A stretch of DNA of 64,000 bases from Candidatus Latescibacterota bacterium (lineage in GTDB: Bacteria > JAAXHH01): contig JAJEHX010000023.1 in the NCBI GenBank assembly GCA_022823465.1, positions 17,793-81,792 of the forward strand, given 5' to 3'. The position numbers were made by a program, and so were the translations under genes. The notes beneath the pieces are model-generated. The model saw only the letters and a program-made list of their open reading frames with translations, searched no databases and had not been told where the DNA came from. Below, one piece after another: positions 53,117 through 63,299 of this stretch. Each line of letters opens with the position of its first letter. Position 1 is the stretch's first letter.

Positions 53117-55780
53117 TTGAAACCGCTTATCTACCGATACCTCATACTCAGTACGCTGGTCATGTTGCTGTGCGTACACATCGGCATGGTTGCCTGGTCG
53201 ACGATTCGATTGGGCAAGATCGACTCTTGGTCTTCCGGCATCCAGCTTTTTGGGAGTGAAAAGATTCCAACGGGAGGATTATCGAAAGGTATAGTTAACA
53301 ATCTTCAAAAAGGTACCTGGCTGGATCTATTAATGGTTCGGTCGCTGGGAGGGTTTTTCATTGAGCGGGTCAAGCCCGGCAGCCCGGCCGATCGGGCAGG
53401 CCTGAGGGCGGGCGACAAACTCATATCCATCAACGGCATCGACCTGAAATCGAATCCTTCATCCTACTTTCAGGCGCACTTGCAAAACAAACCCGGAGAT
53501 CGCCTGAATCTCTCATGGATTCGGGATGACCAGATACACACCGGCATCCTCGCACTCGAGCCCGACGAATTCATACGCGGCGCCTCCGGGCGTGGTCAGC
53601 GAGAAACCGCGATCAGCAACGAGTTAATGAGTTGGCTTCAGCGCGGACCGTTCCTGATCATCCCGCTTGTTCTTTTGTGCTTCGGCACCTGGATGGGATA
53701 TCATGGCATGAAGAATACGGTGGCATTCCGGTGTGCGCTGCTTGTCCTTACTATCGCTATGATACCGTCACCCTTCTTCTATCTTATTGCCGCGTGGCCT
53801 GGTTGGATGATAACACTTAGCCTAGTCGTTATATTATCAGCGGGTTTTCTGAACAACATCCTGATCCTGTTGATTTTAACCGCCTATCCGACCACGACGA
53901 AGACCGGATCATGGATACGCAGAAGGATGTGGTTCATCCTTACGCCCCTGTTCGTCTTCGGGGCATTTCAGTATGTTAACTTTATAAGTTTGATCTATGA
54001 GTGGGATCACGATTGGGTTGGCCTGATCGGAAGCATTGTGTATCTGGTTCCCGCACCCGTTCCGGGCATGATCGTCGTGGTGACGGCTGGATGCCTTCTG
54101 ATTGCACAGCGATACGTTGCACGCCGGCAACAACGAATGCGGCTGCATATCATCGAAACAGGATTTCTCTCGGCGCTCATACTCGCACCGTTATGGGTTT
54201 TTTTGCAACCCGGCACGCTCCTGGCTTCATGGGGTCTGGTTCCTGACAACAGCCAGATGCTGCTGATGAGCGTGTGGTTCCTCGATCGAGTCGTTCCGGC
54301 GGGATTGCAATGTATGCTGGCCCTCGCGTTTGCCTACGCGATTCTCGCTCATCGGGTCTTCGGTTTGAGGTTCGTCCTCGGAAAAAGCATAAGATATCTG
54401 ATCACCAATCAGGCGGTGTATCTCATACTGAGCTTTGCGGTGTTCGTCATACTCTATGACACGATTTTCTCAGAAGCGTTCGTTATTGAGGCCTCAGATC
54501 TCGTTTTGGCGAGCGCTGTCGCGGGGCTCATGTTGATTCTCATGGGAGGGTGGAACTGGGTGAAGACACCGGTCCTCCGGATCATGGATCGATACTTCTT
54601 ACGAAATGAACTGCTGAACCGGCAGCGGCTGCTCGAACTGGGGCGAACGCTATCGCGTTGTCAGGACCGAGATGCCCTTCTGCAAAAAACCGGCCGAGAG
54701 CTCCTGGAGGGACTGGACCTGTCCTGCATGGCGATTTATCTCAGTGGAAATTCGGGAAAGTCGCTGTCGCTTTCGTGGCATGGGGTAAAGGAGGCGCCCG
54801 ACCAAAGCACGGTGCCCGGCAGGTCTTTTTTTGTCAAGTCCACCAGTATGGTCGAACGCCTCCTTCGAATTACTGCTGTCGGCAAATCCATAGTCGAACA
54901 TGGAGACTTTAATTCCAGTGAATTACCAGAAGCACCAGGATTCGAGCTGGTCGTCTTACTCGGAGGAGAATCCGGCTATCGAGGGGCATTGGCACTGGGA
55001 GCGAAGCGATCCGAAGAACCGTTCGCCGGAGAAGAAAAAGAGCAGTTGCTTGTCCTGGCAGCAGAGTTGGAATTGGCATTGGAAAACATAGAAATGGGCG
55101 CGTCGCTGAAGGAGCAGGCCAATAGAATGAGAGCGCTTTCACGTCGACTCGTAGACGTGCAGGAATCCGAGCGCCGTCGTATCGCACGAGACCTGCATGA
55201 CGATACCGGCCAGGACCTTTCGGCATTGAAGGTATCTCTGGAACTTACACAGAAAGAACTGGCCGGTGTCCCCGAAGGGACGCGGGAACGACTTCGCGAC
55301 GCGGTAACGATAACCGGCGAAACCCTGGAAAAACTACGAACTATCGCCCATGATCTACGCCCGCCAACGCTCGATACGTTCGGACTGAACGCGTCGCTGG
55401 ACGGACTTTGCAAGAGCTTTGCTCATCGTACCCGAATCTCGGTTGTATACCATGGCACGGATCGTGCCGGGCTCTCTAATACGATTGACGTCTGCCTGTA
55501 TCGTATTCTGCAGGAGGGCCTTGCGAATTGCGTAAAACATGGTCACGCCACCCAAGTGGAAGTGGAATTGAAGCAGACCGACCAGGCCATACAGCTATCG
55601 ATTCTTGACAATGGCCAGGGATTCGACCCTGACAGGACAACCGAGAATCAGGTTGACGCAGGCATGGGTTTAATCGACATGCGGGAACGCCTGGAACCAT
55701 TTGACGGCAGCCTGGATATTCGTTCAAAGCCGGGCGCGGGTACCCTGGTGATCGCTTCGATACCCCGGGAGGAGATATGA
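53117..55780 (+). CDS. PDZ/multi-TM/GAF sensor histidine kinase (copy 1)
   Basis: An 887-residue kinase. Order: one N-terminal helix (7-30), an extracytoplasmic PDZ-like domain (about 75-150; PGSPADRAGLRAGDKLISIN), a block of about eight helices (178-475), a GAF-like domain (505-655), and a NarX/DegS-type HisKA_3 domain with phospho-acceptor His694 in RRRIARDLHDDTGQDLSALK. The HATPase end has N-box LANCVKHG, DNGQGFD and GMGLIDMRER. The PDZ-TM-kinase layout recalls ComP. TTG start at 53117, as in its paralogue at 59792. Its stop overlaps the first regulator gene. The signal is unknown. Confidence 0.88.
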   Translation: MKPLIYRYLILSTLVMLLCVHIGMVAWSTIRLGKIDSWSSGIQLFGSEKIPTGGLSKGIVNNLQKGTWLDLLMVRSLGGFFIERVKPGSPADRAGLRAGDKLISINGIDLKSNPSSYFQAHLQNKPGDRLNLSWIRDDQIHTGILALEPDEFIRGASGRGQRETAISNELMSWLQRGPFLIIPLVLLCFGTWMGYHGMKNTVAFRCALLVLTIAMIPSPFFYLIAAWPGWMITLSLVVILSAGFLNNILILLILTAYPTTTKTGSWIRRRMWFILTPLFVFGAFQYVNFISLIYEWDHDWVGLIGSIVYLVPAPVPGMIVVVTAGCLLIAQRYVARRQQRMRLHIIETGFLSALILAPLWVFLQPGTLLASWGLVPDNSQMLLMSVWFLDRVVPAGLQCMLALAFAYAILAHRVFGLRFVLGKSIRYLITNQAVYLILSFAVFVILYDTIFSEAFVIEASDLVLASAVAGLMLILMGGWNWVKTPVLRIMDRYFLRNELLNRQRLLELGRTLSRCQDRDALLQKTGRELLEGLDLSCMAIYLSGNSGKSLSLSWHGVKEAPDQSTVPGRSFFVKSTSMVERLLRITAVGKSIVEHGDFNSSELPEAPGFELVVLLGGESGYRGALALGAKRSEEPFAGEEKEQLLVLAAELELALENIEMGASLKEQANRMRALSRRLVDVQESERRRIARDLHDDTGQDLSALKVSLELTQKELAGVPEGTRERLRDAVTITGETLEKLRTIAHDLRPPTLDTFGLNASLDGLCKSFAHRTRISVVYHGTDRAGLSNTIDVCLYRILQEGLANCVKHGHATQVEVELKQTDQAIQLSILDNGQGFDPDRTTENQVDAGMGLIDMRERLEPFDGSLDIRSKPGAGTLVIASIPREEI

Positions 55781-56430
55781 TAAAGGTCGTCATCGCCGAT
55801 GATCATCATCTGTTTCGCCAAAGCATCAAATCTCTGCTTGAAACGACGGATGATATTGAAGTCGTCGGCGAGGCCGCGGATGGCCAGGAAACTCTAAAGC
55901 TGATTCAGCGGAAAAGGCCCGACGTAGCATTGGTGGATATAGCCATGCCTTTATTGAACGGCATAGAAGCCACACACCGAATACAGTCATTGGATTCCGG
56001 GACGCGCGTTGTCATCCTGTCCATGTATTCCGACGAGGATATGGTGCGTCAGGCGCTAAAGAATGGTGCGAAGGGATATCTCCTTAAGCGGTCTTTAGTC
56101 GAAGAACTTCTGCTCGCTATCCGGTCTGCCAGCATAGACGAAGTGTATCTGTCTCCCTCGGTTGCCCAAGCCGTATTATCAGGATACCTGCAGAATGAAA
56201 CAGATGACCGCACACTTAGCCCCGTAGACCGCCTCTCGTCCCGAGAAAGAGAGGTCCTCCAGTTGATCGCCGAAGGCCATACGAGTCAGGCCGCGGCGCT
56301 CATCCTGAACGTCAGCGCCAAAACAGTCGAAACACATCGGACGAATCTGACAAAAAAGCTGAAAGCGCGCAGTCTGCCGGACCTCGTCCGAATCGCCCTG
56401 AAACATCGTCTTACTTTTCTCGATGAGTGA
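55777..56430 (+). CDS. NarL/FixJ-family response regulator 1A
   Basis: A 217-residue regulator, co-translated with the kinase (ATGA overlap). The receiver begins MIKVVIADDHHLFRQSIKSL with phospho-acceptor Asp54 (VALVDIAMPLLNG), switch region VVILSMYSDEDMV and Lys in GAKGYLLKRS. The LuxR-type HTH is LSSREREVLQLIAEGHTSQA...SAKTVETHRTNLTKKL. It is the orthologous partner of regulator 2A at 62455, not of its immediate neighbour 1B. Confidence 0.95.
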   Translation: MIKVVIADDHHLFRQSIKSLLETTDDIEVVGEAADGQETLKLIQRKRPDVALVDIAMPLLNGIEATHRIQSLDSGTRVVILSMYSDEDMVRQALKNGAKGYLLKRSLVEELLLAIRSASIDEVYLSPSVAQAVLSGYLQNETDDRTLSPVDRLSSREREVLQLIAEGHTSQAAALILNVSAKTVETHRTNLTKKLKARSLPDLVRIALKHRLTFLDE

Positions 56431-56443
56431 GTGATCCGCGGTT

Positions 56444-57076
56444 ATGATAAGAGTTGTTATTGCAGACGACCATCATCTGTTTCGCCAGGGGCTGCGCGAC
56501 TTACTTGGCAAAGAACCCGACATAAACGTAGTGGGCGAGGCAGGCGACGGCCAGGACGCTATGGACACGGTGCGCCGTACCCGGCCTGATGTAGTAGTGA
56601 TGGACGTTGAAATGCCCGGTATGAACGGGATAGAAGCAACGGCCTGTATTCGTAAGTCGTTTCCCGCCATACAAGTGGTGATGCTTTCCATGCATTCCGA
56701 CCCGGTACTGATCAGGCAGACCCTGGATAAAGGGGCAAAAGGCTATGTACTTAAGAAATCAGTCAGCACGGATCTGGTCAGCGCCATACGGACGGTTTGC
56801 GGGGGTATCACCTACCTTTCCCAGGCAATCGATCTGACAGAAAACGAGTATGATCCGTTACCTCGCGGCACCGTACCTCGATTAACCTCCCGTGAACTCG
56901 AAGTCCTGCAGCGGATCGCAGACGGCGAATCCAATCGAATGATCGCAGACGCCCTGCATATCAGTATCAAGACTGTCGAGCATCATCGAGCCAGCATGAT
57001 GGCCAAGTTAAACACGCATAGCCTTCCCGACCTGATCCGTACAGCGATCAAACAAGGTCTGATCGATTTGAAGTAA
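56444..57076 (+). CDS. NarL/FixJ-family response regulator 1B
   Basis: A 210-residue regulator 13 bp after 1A. The receiver has MIRVVIADDHHLFRQGLRDL, Asp54 in VVVMDVEMPGMNG, and VVMLSMHSDPVLIRQTL with GAKGYVLKKS. The HTH is LTSRELEVLQRIADGESNRM...SIKTVEHHRASMMAKLNTHS, ending LPDLIRTAIKQGLIDLK. Closest in the window to regulator 2B. Two regulators under one kinase imply a branched or relayed output. Confidence 0.95.
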   Translation: MIRVVIADDHHLFRQGLRDLLGKEPDINVVGEAGDGQDAMDTVRRTRPDVVVMDVEMPGMNGIEATACIRKSFPAIQVVMLSMHSDPVLIRQTLDKGAKGYVLKKSVSTDLVSAIRTVCGGITYLSQAIDLTENEYDPLPRGTVPRLTSRELEVLQRIADGESNRMIADALHISIKTVEHHRASMMAKLNTHSLPDLIRTAIKQGLIDLK

Positions 57077-57118
57077 GTCCTCCGCAGGACCTGCAATCAC
57101 CTCCCGTCAGTTTCCAGC

Positions 57119-57183
57119 AAAATCCGGATTTTCCCGGGATTTAAGGGAAATTCCCACGCCAAATCAGGCAATCACCCTATAGG
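57119..57183. promoter_or_regulatory. Palindrome-rich intergenic region, possible regulator-binding sites
   Basis: Three dyads lie close together between regulator 1B and the permease gene: AAAATCCGGATTTT (57119-57132), GGGAAATTCCC (57145-57155) and CCTATAGG (57176-57183). NarL-family proteins bind short dyads, so these are candidate operators for the permease gene. No clear promoter hexamers were fixed. Confidence 0.35.
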
Positions 57184-57318
57184 CAATCGGTCTGATCTTC
57201 CTACTGTTAACAGATAGAAGACACGATTGCGGGTACGGTTTACGTCGGCCGTACTTCCGCAAAGGCCCCTTCTACGCTGCTTAGGAAATCACCGACGAGA
57301 GCCAAAAGGAGCAGAAAG

Positions 57319-59664
57319 ATGATCTGGAACTACCTGAAAACGGCCCTGAGAAACCTCCTCCGGAGCAAAGGGCACAGCGTCATCAACGTATTCGGCCTGT
57401 CCGTAGCCATGGCCCTGTGCATCCTGATCTTCCTGCTCGTCCGGCAGGAATTGAGTTACGATGGCTTCCACGAAAAGGGCGCCAACGTCTTTCGCGTCAC
57501 CCAAACGGCATTCATGGGGGAGTATCGGACGATCGGGATGACGCCCGTTCCTCTTGCGCCGGCATTGGAAGACGCGTACGCGGGCATCGTCCGAACCGTT
57601 CGATATGCCAATACCGGACCGGTCCTGGTGAGTTATGAAGACGTGACCGTCCGCGAAGAAAAGGTCTTCTACGCCGACCCCGGGTTTTTCGAGATACTGA
57701 CCTTTCAGGCCGTTGCAGGATATCTCGAAGGCGCCCTCGAAAGCAGATCCCGGGTTGTACTGAATGAGAAAAGCGCAGAGAAATACTTCGGAGACGCCGA
57801 CCCCGTCGGGAAATGGCTGACCATGGACGACCGGCAACACCAGGTGGCCGGCGTGGTCCGCGTTCCCGCCAATACCATCTTTCAGTTCGACTTTCTGATT
57901 TCGATGAAGACCCTGACGGAGACGGGCGGGAACTGGAATCGGAACTGGGGCCAGTATATTGCGGCTACCTTCGTCGAATTGACCGGCCCGGAAGTCGCCG
58001 GGGCCCTGGAGCCCCAGTTTCCGGACTTCGTCGAAAAGCACTTCATCAGGTTTCGCGGGACAGATGCCAGCGTAATGCGGCTTCAGCCGTTAGCCGACAT
58101 CTATCTGGATTCATCGATACTGTTCGACCTCTTTCCAAAGAGCGACGTCGTCGTTTCGTATGTGCTTGGAACGCTGGGCGTCTTCCTTCTGTTCATCGCG
58201 TGTATCAACTTCATCAACGTGACCCTGGGCAGGTCGGCTCTCCGCGGAAAGGAAGTCGGCGTGCGCAAGACGCTGGGCGGAACCCGCGCTCAGCTTATCG
58301 GCCAGTTCTGGGGGGAGGCGTTGCTGGTGGGCGTGGCCGCGCTGATACTGGGTTTGTCGCTGGCCCATCTGCTGCTTCCCGGATTCAACGGCATGTTCGC
58401 CAAAGACCTCCGGATCGATTACTTCGAAGACGGGACGACGCTCCTCGCGCTGATCGGCCTTACGGGTCTGGTCGTCCTCATATCCGGAAGCTATCCCGCG
58501 CTCTACATGTCCCGCCTCGCCCCCACCTCCATCCTTGTGCATCAAGTAAAGGCCGGAGCATTGACGATCTTAAGCAAAGTGCTCATCACCATGCAGTTCA
58601 CGCTTTCGATCTTCCTGATGATCTGCCTCTTCACCATACTTCGTCAGCTTCAATACTTCGCCGACCAGGAACTCGGCTTCGACGCGACGGATGTGCTTGT
58701 TTTAAGCATGCCCGACCCCGGAATGCTCGGGCCCCTGAGAGAGGCGCTGGACGACTACCCTCGGATCACCCATATCTCAGCGGCGTCAAGCTCATTCGGA
58801 CCGATGAGAGGGCTGGGGCAGATAGGTCACACCGACAAGTCGGGCAAGCAATTCTCGGCCTACGAATACCACGTGGATTACGACTATCTGCCCACGCTGG
58901 GCATAGCGTTGGCGGAAGGACGCGACTTTTCGAGAGCATACGCCACGGATGAGACCGAAGGCGTGATCGTCAATAAAGCGCTGGTAAGGGAAATGGGATG
59001 GGAAGATCCCATCGGAGAGGCTATTCCCGGTGGCAAATCCCGCGTGATCGGCGTGACTGAAGATTACCATTACCGGTCGTTGCAATACGCCTTAGAGCCG
59101 GTGGTGCTCCGTCTTGCTCCCGACAGAATCCGGTTTCTCCTGATCAGAACAAGGCCGGAGGGTTTGCCGCAGACCCTGTCGACCGTCAAATCGATCTGGG
59201 AGCAGGTTTCTGAGGGTTTGCCTTTCGAGTACTACTACCTGGAAGATGATATCGGCCGGTTCTATCAAAGAGAACGGTTGCTGGGAGATATAGCGCTATA
59301 CATCTCAATCATCACGCTGTTGGTCGCCCTGCTGGGCGTTTACAGCCTGAGCCTGTTGAACATCAACAGGAGAACGAAGGAAATAGGTATCCGAAGAGTG
59401 CTGGGCGCGTCGACGTCCAACACGACGGCCCTGATCGGCAGGCAGTTCATGCTGCCTCTGGTGATCGCGATCCTGCTGGCGTGCCCGCCCGCCTATCTGT
59501 TGCTAAGCTTCTGGCTCGGGATGTATGAGTTCGATGCCGCGCTGGGAGCCGGCGAGTTCATATTGGCTGGTTCGGCGGCCCTGGCACTCGTGCTGGGTAC
59601 GGTGGCCTTTCAGGTATTGAGGAATTATTCGAATCCGCTGGTCGAGTCACTGAAGTACGAATAA
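57319..59664 (+). CDS. FtsX/MacB-type ABC transporter permease
   Basis: A 781-residue protein with the duplicated FtsX layout: N-terminal helix (MIWNYLKTALRNLLRSKGHS then VINVFGLSVAMALCILIFLL), a MacB-type extracytoplasmic domain, three helices at about 280-400 (with RGKEVGVRKTLGGTRAQLIG), a second extracytoplasmic domain starting near 430, and three C-terminal helices with RTKEIGIRRVLGASTSNTTA. Such permeases export peptides or lipoproteins or signal mechanically, together with an ATPase; none is encoded here. AAAAGGAGC precedes the ATG. It lies between the two kinase cassettes, like bacitracin-type sensor/permease loci. Confidence 0.87.
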   Translation: MIWNYLKTALRNLLRSKGHSVINVFGLSVAMALCILIFLLVRQELSYDGFHEKGANVFRVTQTAFMGEYRTIGMTPVPLAPALEDAYAGIVRTVRYANTGPVLVSYEDVTVREEKVFYADPGFFEILTFQAVAGYLEGALESRSRVVLNEKSAEKYFGDADPVGKWLTMDDRQHQVAGVVRVPANTIFQFDFLISMKTLTETGGNWNRNWGQYIAATFVELTGPEVAGALEPQFPDFVEKHFIRFRGTDASVMRLQPLADIYLDSSILFDLFPKSDVVVSYVLGTLGVFLLFIACINFINVTLGRSALRGKEVGVRKTLGGTRAQLIGQFWGEALLVGVAALILGLSLAHLLLPGFNGMFAKDLRIDYFEDGTTLLALIGLTGLVVLISGSYPALYMSRLAPTSILVHQVKAGALTILSKVLITMQFTLSIFLMICLFTILRQLQYFADQELGFDATDVLVLSMPDPGMLGPLREALDDYPRITHISAASSSFGPMRGLGQIGHTDKSGKQFSAYEYHVDYDYLPTLGIALAEGRDFSRAYATDETEGVIVNKALVREMGWEDPIGEAIPGGKSRVIGVTEDYHYRSLQYALEPVVLRLAPDRIRFLLIRTRPEGLPQTLSTVKSIWEQVSEGLPFEYYYLEDDIGRFYQRERLLGDIALYISIITLLVALLGVYSLSLLNINRRTKEIGIRRVLGASTSNTTALIGRQFMLPLVIAILLACPPAYLLLSFWLGMYEFDAALGAGEFILAGSAALALVLGTVAFQVLRNYSNPLVESLKYE

Positions 59665-59702
59665 AGATAACGAATCCGACGCGCGATGTGCCAAGCGTTT
59701 GC

Positions 59703-59730
59703 TTGACGGACGCTCAGATCGCGATATAAT
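59703..59730 (+). promoter_or_regulatory. Predicted sigma-70 promoter for kinase cassette 2
   Basis: TTGACG (59703-59708) and a perfect TATAAT (59725-59730) with a 16-bp spacer, 61 bp before the TTG start of the second kinase. Confidence 0.65.
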
Positions 59731-59791
59731 TCCATGTTCCAGGGAGCTTACATGCCGACTGCCCTCAGATACTCCATAGAGTAAGCATCAA

Positions 59792-62458
59792 TTGAATACC
59801 CTCATCTACCGATATCTCGCACTCAGCACACTGGTCATGTTCACGTGTGTGCATATAGGTCTGGTCGTGTGGACGCTGGTACGGTTTGCGCAAATCGAGC
59901 ACTGGTCGCCGGGTATCCGGTTCTTCGGAAATGAGATGATAGAGACGAAGGGGCTGACAAAAAGTGCGGTGAGCAATCTGCAGGAGGGCACTTGGTTCCA
60001 TCTCGTTCGCATACGCGAGGACGGCGGCATCACCGTCACGCAAGTAGACGCGGACAGCCCTGCCGACAAAGCCGGATTACGACCGGGTGACCTGGTGGTC
60101 TCCATTGACGGAACGGATCTCAGGACGCGTCCCGAAGCTTATTTCCAGGCGCGTTTGCGGAGCAATCCCGGCGACCGGTTCAATCTCGCCTGGCTTCGTG
60201 ACGGTAACCTGCACGCCGGTATCCTTACGCTTGAGGCCACGGAACAGGTACGGTACGCCGTCGAGGTCAATCAGGAGGAACTCGTATTGGGCGCAGGCGC
60301 GATGACCTTGTTCCAGCGGGGTCCCTCCCTGATCTACCCTATTGCACTTTTATGTTTCGGTTCATGGATTGGATTCAGGCGCGCAGGCAATAAAATGGCT
60401 TTTCAATGCGCGTTGCTCTTCCTCGCAACAGCGCTTTCCGTGTCGCCCGCGTTCCATCCTATGATCGCCGGTTGGCCTGATTGGATATTGTCACTCAGTA
60501 TTTTCGTCATTACCCTGGCGTACTTTCTCGAGTTCATGCTCCTGTTCAGCATCCTGACCGTATTTCCAATCGAAACTGAAATCGGATCATGGATGCGAAA
60601 ACGGGCGTGGTGGATCCTGACACCGCTCTTCGCCTGGATCATCATTCGTACTGTCTATCTTCTAAGTCTGACCAATGGCTGGAATAGTGCATCGATACAA
60701 ACCATCATCTCTCTGGTTGAATCTGTTCCAGTCCCTGCGTTACCCGTTCTCGTTGTTATCATGGCGGCCTGCCTGCTTCTCGCCCAACGTTCCGTCGCGC
60801 GTCGACAGCAGTACACGCGCCTGCAGTTCATCAACGTCGGATTCGTGTCAGCCTTCATTTTAGCACCGGTCTGGACCATAATTCAACCAGGCACATTCAT
60901 GGCCACATGGGTAATAGTCCCGCTGCAAGGCGCCTTTTTGCCATTGATTGTCTGGTTGCTCGACCATATTGTCCTCGTAGGGTTGAAATGCATCCTGCCC
61001 CTTTCCTTTGCATATTCAGTTCTGGCTCACCGGGTATTCGGCCTCAGGTTCATCGTTGGAAAAAGCCTTCGGCGCACTGTATCCAACCAGGGCGTGAATC
61101 TCATACTGAGTCTCGGGCTGCTCCTGATCATCTATGAAACAATAACCTTCTGGTCTACCGGTGTAGAAGTCTCCGACCTGTTGATTACGGTTGTTACCGC
61201 GGGATTCATCCTGATACTCGTCTGTGGCTGGACCCTGGCAAAACCGGCAGTCATCCAGTTTATAGACAGATACCTGTTTCGTGATGAACTCGAGAACCGT
61301 CAACGAATCTTCAGGCTAAGACGCGAGTTAACGCATTTTCAGGAACGAAACGCCCTTCTTAACTCTACCGGACGCGAACTGCTTGACGTGCTGGACATCT
61401 CATATTTAGCAATCTACCTCGGCGATGGATCTGGGAAGTCGATATCGGTTGCCTGGTACGACGTAAACAAGAAGTTCAACAGTGAGCCGAAAAAGGACGG
61501 ATCCTTCTTCAGTGAGTCAGTTGGGAAAATCGAAGCGTTGTTGAAGCTGATGTCCCCGGAACGGCCATTAGTCGAATCCGGAGACCCTTATGTCAAAAAT
61601 CGGGTTTCAGATCTCGGTTACGAACTCATCATCTTACTGCGCGGTGAATTGCAGACTCAAGGTTGTATCGCAATCGGAGCCAAAGTTTCGGAAGAGCCAT
61701 TTACCGACGAAGAAAAAGAACAGCTACTGGTACTGGCTGCCGAGCTGGAGATGGTGCTGAAGAATATAAAAACAACTACATCGCTGAGAATGCAGACACA
61801 ACGCCTCAAGAGACTTTCCAGCCGGCTCATCAACATTCAGGAATCGGAAAGAAGCCGGCTGGCACGGGATCTTCATGACGATACGGGACAGGCGCTTACG
61901 GCGCTGAAGATGAGCCTGGAAATGACCCGGAACGAGTTGTCCGATGTCCCTGATCATACATCAGATCGCCTGAATGACGCTGTGGCGCTGGCCGACGATA
62001 CACTGGAAAAACTCAGGACGATCTCCCACAGCCTCCGTCCGCCCGCCCTGGATGCGATCGGGCTGAATTCAACGTTGGAAAGACTATGCAAGAGTTTCAC
62101 ACAACGAACTCAAATGCCGGTCTCATACGTTGGCATGGATACTACAGAGATCTCCAATCCTATCGATATATGCCTCTATCGTATACTGCAGGAAGGACTG
62201 ACGAACTGCGCCAAACACGGAAAAGCCTCTCAGGTGGAAGTCAGCTTGAAACGCAATGGCGAAGTTGTACAACTATCGATACAAGATAACGGCCGGGGCT
62301 TTGATCTTGCTGATACGCTTTCGGATCAGAATGAAACAGGAATCGGTTTGATCGATATGCAGGAACGCCTTGAATCGCTGAACGGCCGTATGAACGTTTA
62401 CTCGAAACCGGGCGCGGGAGCCCGTCTGGTCGCTACAATTCCCTTGGAGGAGAAATGA
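59792..62458 (+). CDS. PDZ/multi-TM/GAF sensor histidine kinase (copy 2)
   Basis: An 888-residue paralogue of the kinase at 53117, collinear over its whole length from the TTG start (MNTLIYRYLALSTLVMFTCV). PDZ-like ADSPADKAGLRPGDLVVSID, about eight helices, a GAF-like domain, HisKA_3 with RSRLARDLHDDTGQALTALK (His near residue 695), and HATPase motifs LTNCAKHG, DNGRGFD and GIGLIDMQER. The cytoplasmic kinase part is better conserved between the copies than the helical sensor block, suggesting divergent inputs. Its stop overlaps regulator 2A. Confidence 0.88.
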   Translation: MNTLIYRYLALSTLVMFTCVHIGLVVWTLVRFAQIEHWSPGIRFFGNEMIETKGLTKSAVSNLQEGTWFHLVRIREDGGITVTQVDADSPADKAGLRPGDLVVSIDGTDLRTRPEAYFQARLRSNPGDRFNLAWLRDGNLHAGILTLEATEQVRYAVEVNQEELVLGAGAMTLFQRGPSLIYPIALLCFGSWIGFRRAGNKMAFQCALLFLATALSVSPAFHPMIAGWPDWILSLSIFVITLAYFLEFMLLFSILTVFPIETEIGSWMRKRAWWILTPLFAWIIIRTVYLLSLTNGWNSASIQTIISLVESVPVPALPVLVVIMAACLLLAQRSVARRQQYTRLQFINVGFVSAFILAPVWTIIQPGTFMATWVIVPLQGAFLPLIVWLLDHIVLVGLKCILPLSFAYSVLAHRVFGLRFIVGKSLRRTVSNQGVNLILSLGLLLIIYETITFWSTGVEVSDLLITVVTAGFILILVCGWTLAKPAVIQFIDRYLFRDELENRQRIFRLRRELTHFQERNALLNSTGRELLDVLDISYLAIYLGDGSGKSISVAWYDVNKKFNSEPKKDGSFFSESVGKIEALLKLMSPERPLVESGDPYVKNRVSDLGYELIILLRGELQTQGCIAIGAKVSEEPFTDEEKEQLLVLAAELEMVLKNIKTTTSLRMQTQRLKRLSSRLINIQESERSRLARDLHDDTGQALTALKMSLEMTRNELSDVPDHTSDRLNDAVALADDTLEKLRTISHSLRPPALDAIGLNSTLERLCKSFTQRTQMPVSYVGMDTTEISNPIDICLYRILQEGLTNCAKHGKASQVEVSLKRNGEVVQLSIQDNGRGFDLADTLSDQNETGIGLIDMQERLESLNGRMNVYSKPGAGARLVATIPLEEK

Positions 62459-63108
62459 TCAGGATCGTTATTGCCGACGATCACCAACTGGTCCGTCAAA
62501 GCATCGTAGCTCTAATCGAAAAGGCCGAGGATATGGAAGTGGTCGGCGAAGCGGCCGATGGTCACGAGACCCTGAACCTGGTACAACAGAAGAGACCGGA
62601 CGTAGCCATGTTGGATATCGCCATGCCTTTGCTGAACGGGATCGAGACCACGCGGCGGATACAGACGCTATCCGTCGATACCCGCGTCGTCATACTATCC
62701 ATGCTTTCAGATGAAGACGTAGTGCGCCAGGCACTCAGATGCGGGGCCAGCGGGTATCTTCTCAAGAAATCCGTCGTGGAGGAACTCCTGATCGCCATCC
62801 GGTCCGCCAACAAGGGCGAAATCTATCTTTCTCCTTCGATTGCTCAAACCGTGCTATCCGGGTTTCTTCAGTCGGAATCGACGAATGCGTCATCGACCGT
62901 TCTGGAGCAGCTTTCATTCCGTGAACGGGAGATACTTCAGCTCATCGTCGAAGGACATACCAATCAGGCCGCGGCGGAGGTCCTGAGCATCAGCGCCAAG
63001 ACCGTTGAAAAACACCGCGCGATCCTGATGAAGAAGTTGGAAGTTCACAACCTGCCGGATCTCATACTCCTTGCCCTCAAGCACCGTCTTGCCTTCCTGG
63101 ATGAGTAA
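62455..63108 (+). CDS. NarL/FixJ-family response regulator 2A
   Basis: A 217-residue regulator, the same length as 1A and clearly its paralogue: MIRIVIADDHQLVRQSIVAL, Asp54 in VAMLDIAMPLLNG, VVILSMLSDEDVVRQAL, GASGYLLKKS, and HTH LSFREREILQLIVEGHTNQA...SAKTVEKHRAILMKKLEVHN, ending LALKHRLAFLDE. It overlaps the kinase 2 stop by ATGA, matching the architecture of cassette 1. Confidence 0.95.
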   Translation: MIRIVIADDHQLVRQSIVALIEKAEDMEVVGEAADGHETLNLVQQKRPDVAMLDIAMPLLNGIETTRRIQTLSVDTRVVILSMLSDEDVVRQALRCGASGYLLKKSVVEELLIAIRSANKGEIYLSPSIAQTVLSGFLQSESTNASSTVLEQLSFREREILQLIVEGHTNQAAAEVLSISAKTVEKHRAILMKKLEVHNLPDLILLALKHRLAFLDE

Positions 63109-63203
63109 TAGGTTGGCTTTCCCCGCCTGGTAGCAATCCGATTGGCCGCAGTCCATCTCTCCCGCCTCTTTCAACCCCCTGATACCGTCCGATAAATGTG
63201 GAA

Positions 63204-63222
63204 CATAGGGAAACACCCTATG
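63204..63222. promoter_or_regulatory. Inverted repeat upstream of response regulator 2B
   Basis: CATAGGG (63204-63210) and CCCTATG (63216-63222) are perfect arms around AAACA, 78 bp before the regulator 2B start. The half-site resembles the CCTATAGG dyad at 57176, so both may be bound by one of the NarL-type regulators of this locus. Confidence 0.35.
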
Positions 63223-63299
63223 GATAATCCGCTTTTTCGGTGTTAAGTATTGAGCAAACGACGGATTTCGCCAGGCACCGACACCAGGACGGATGACGA

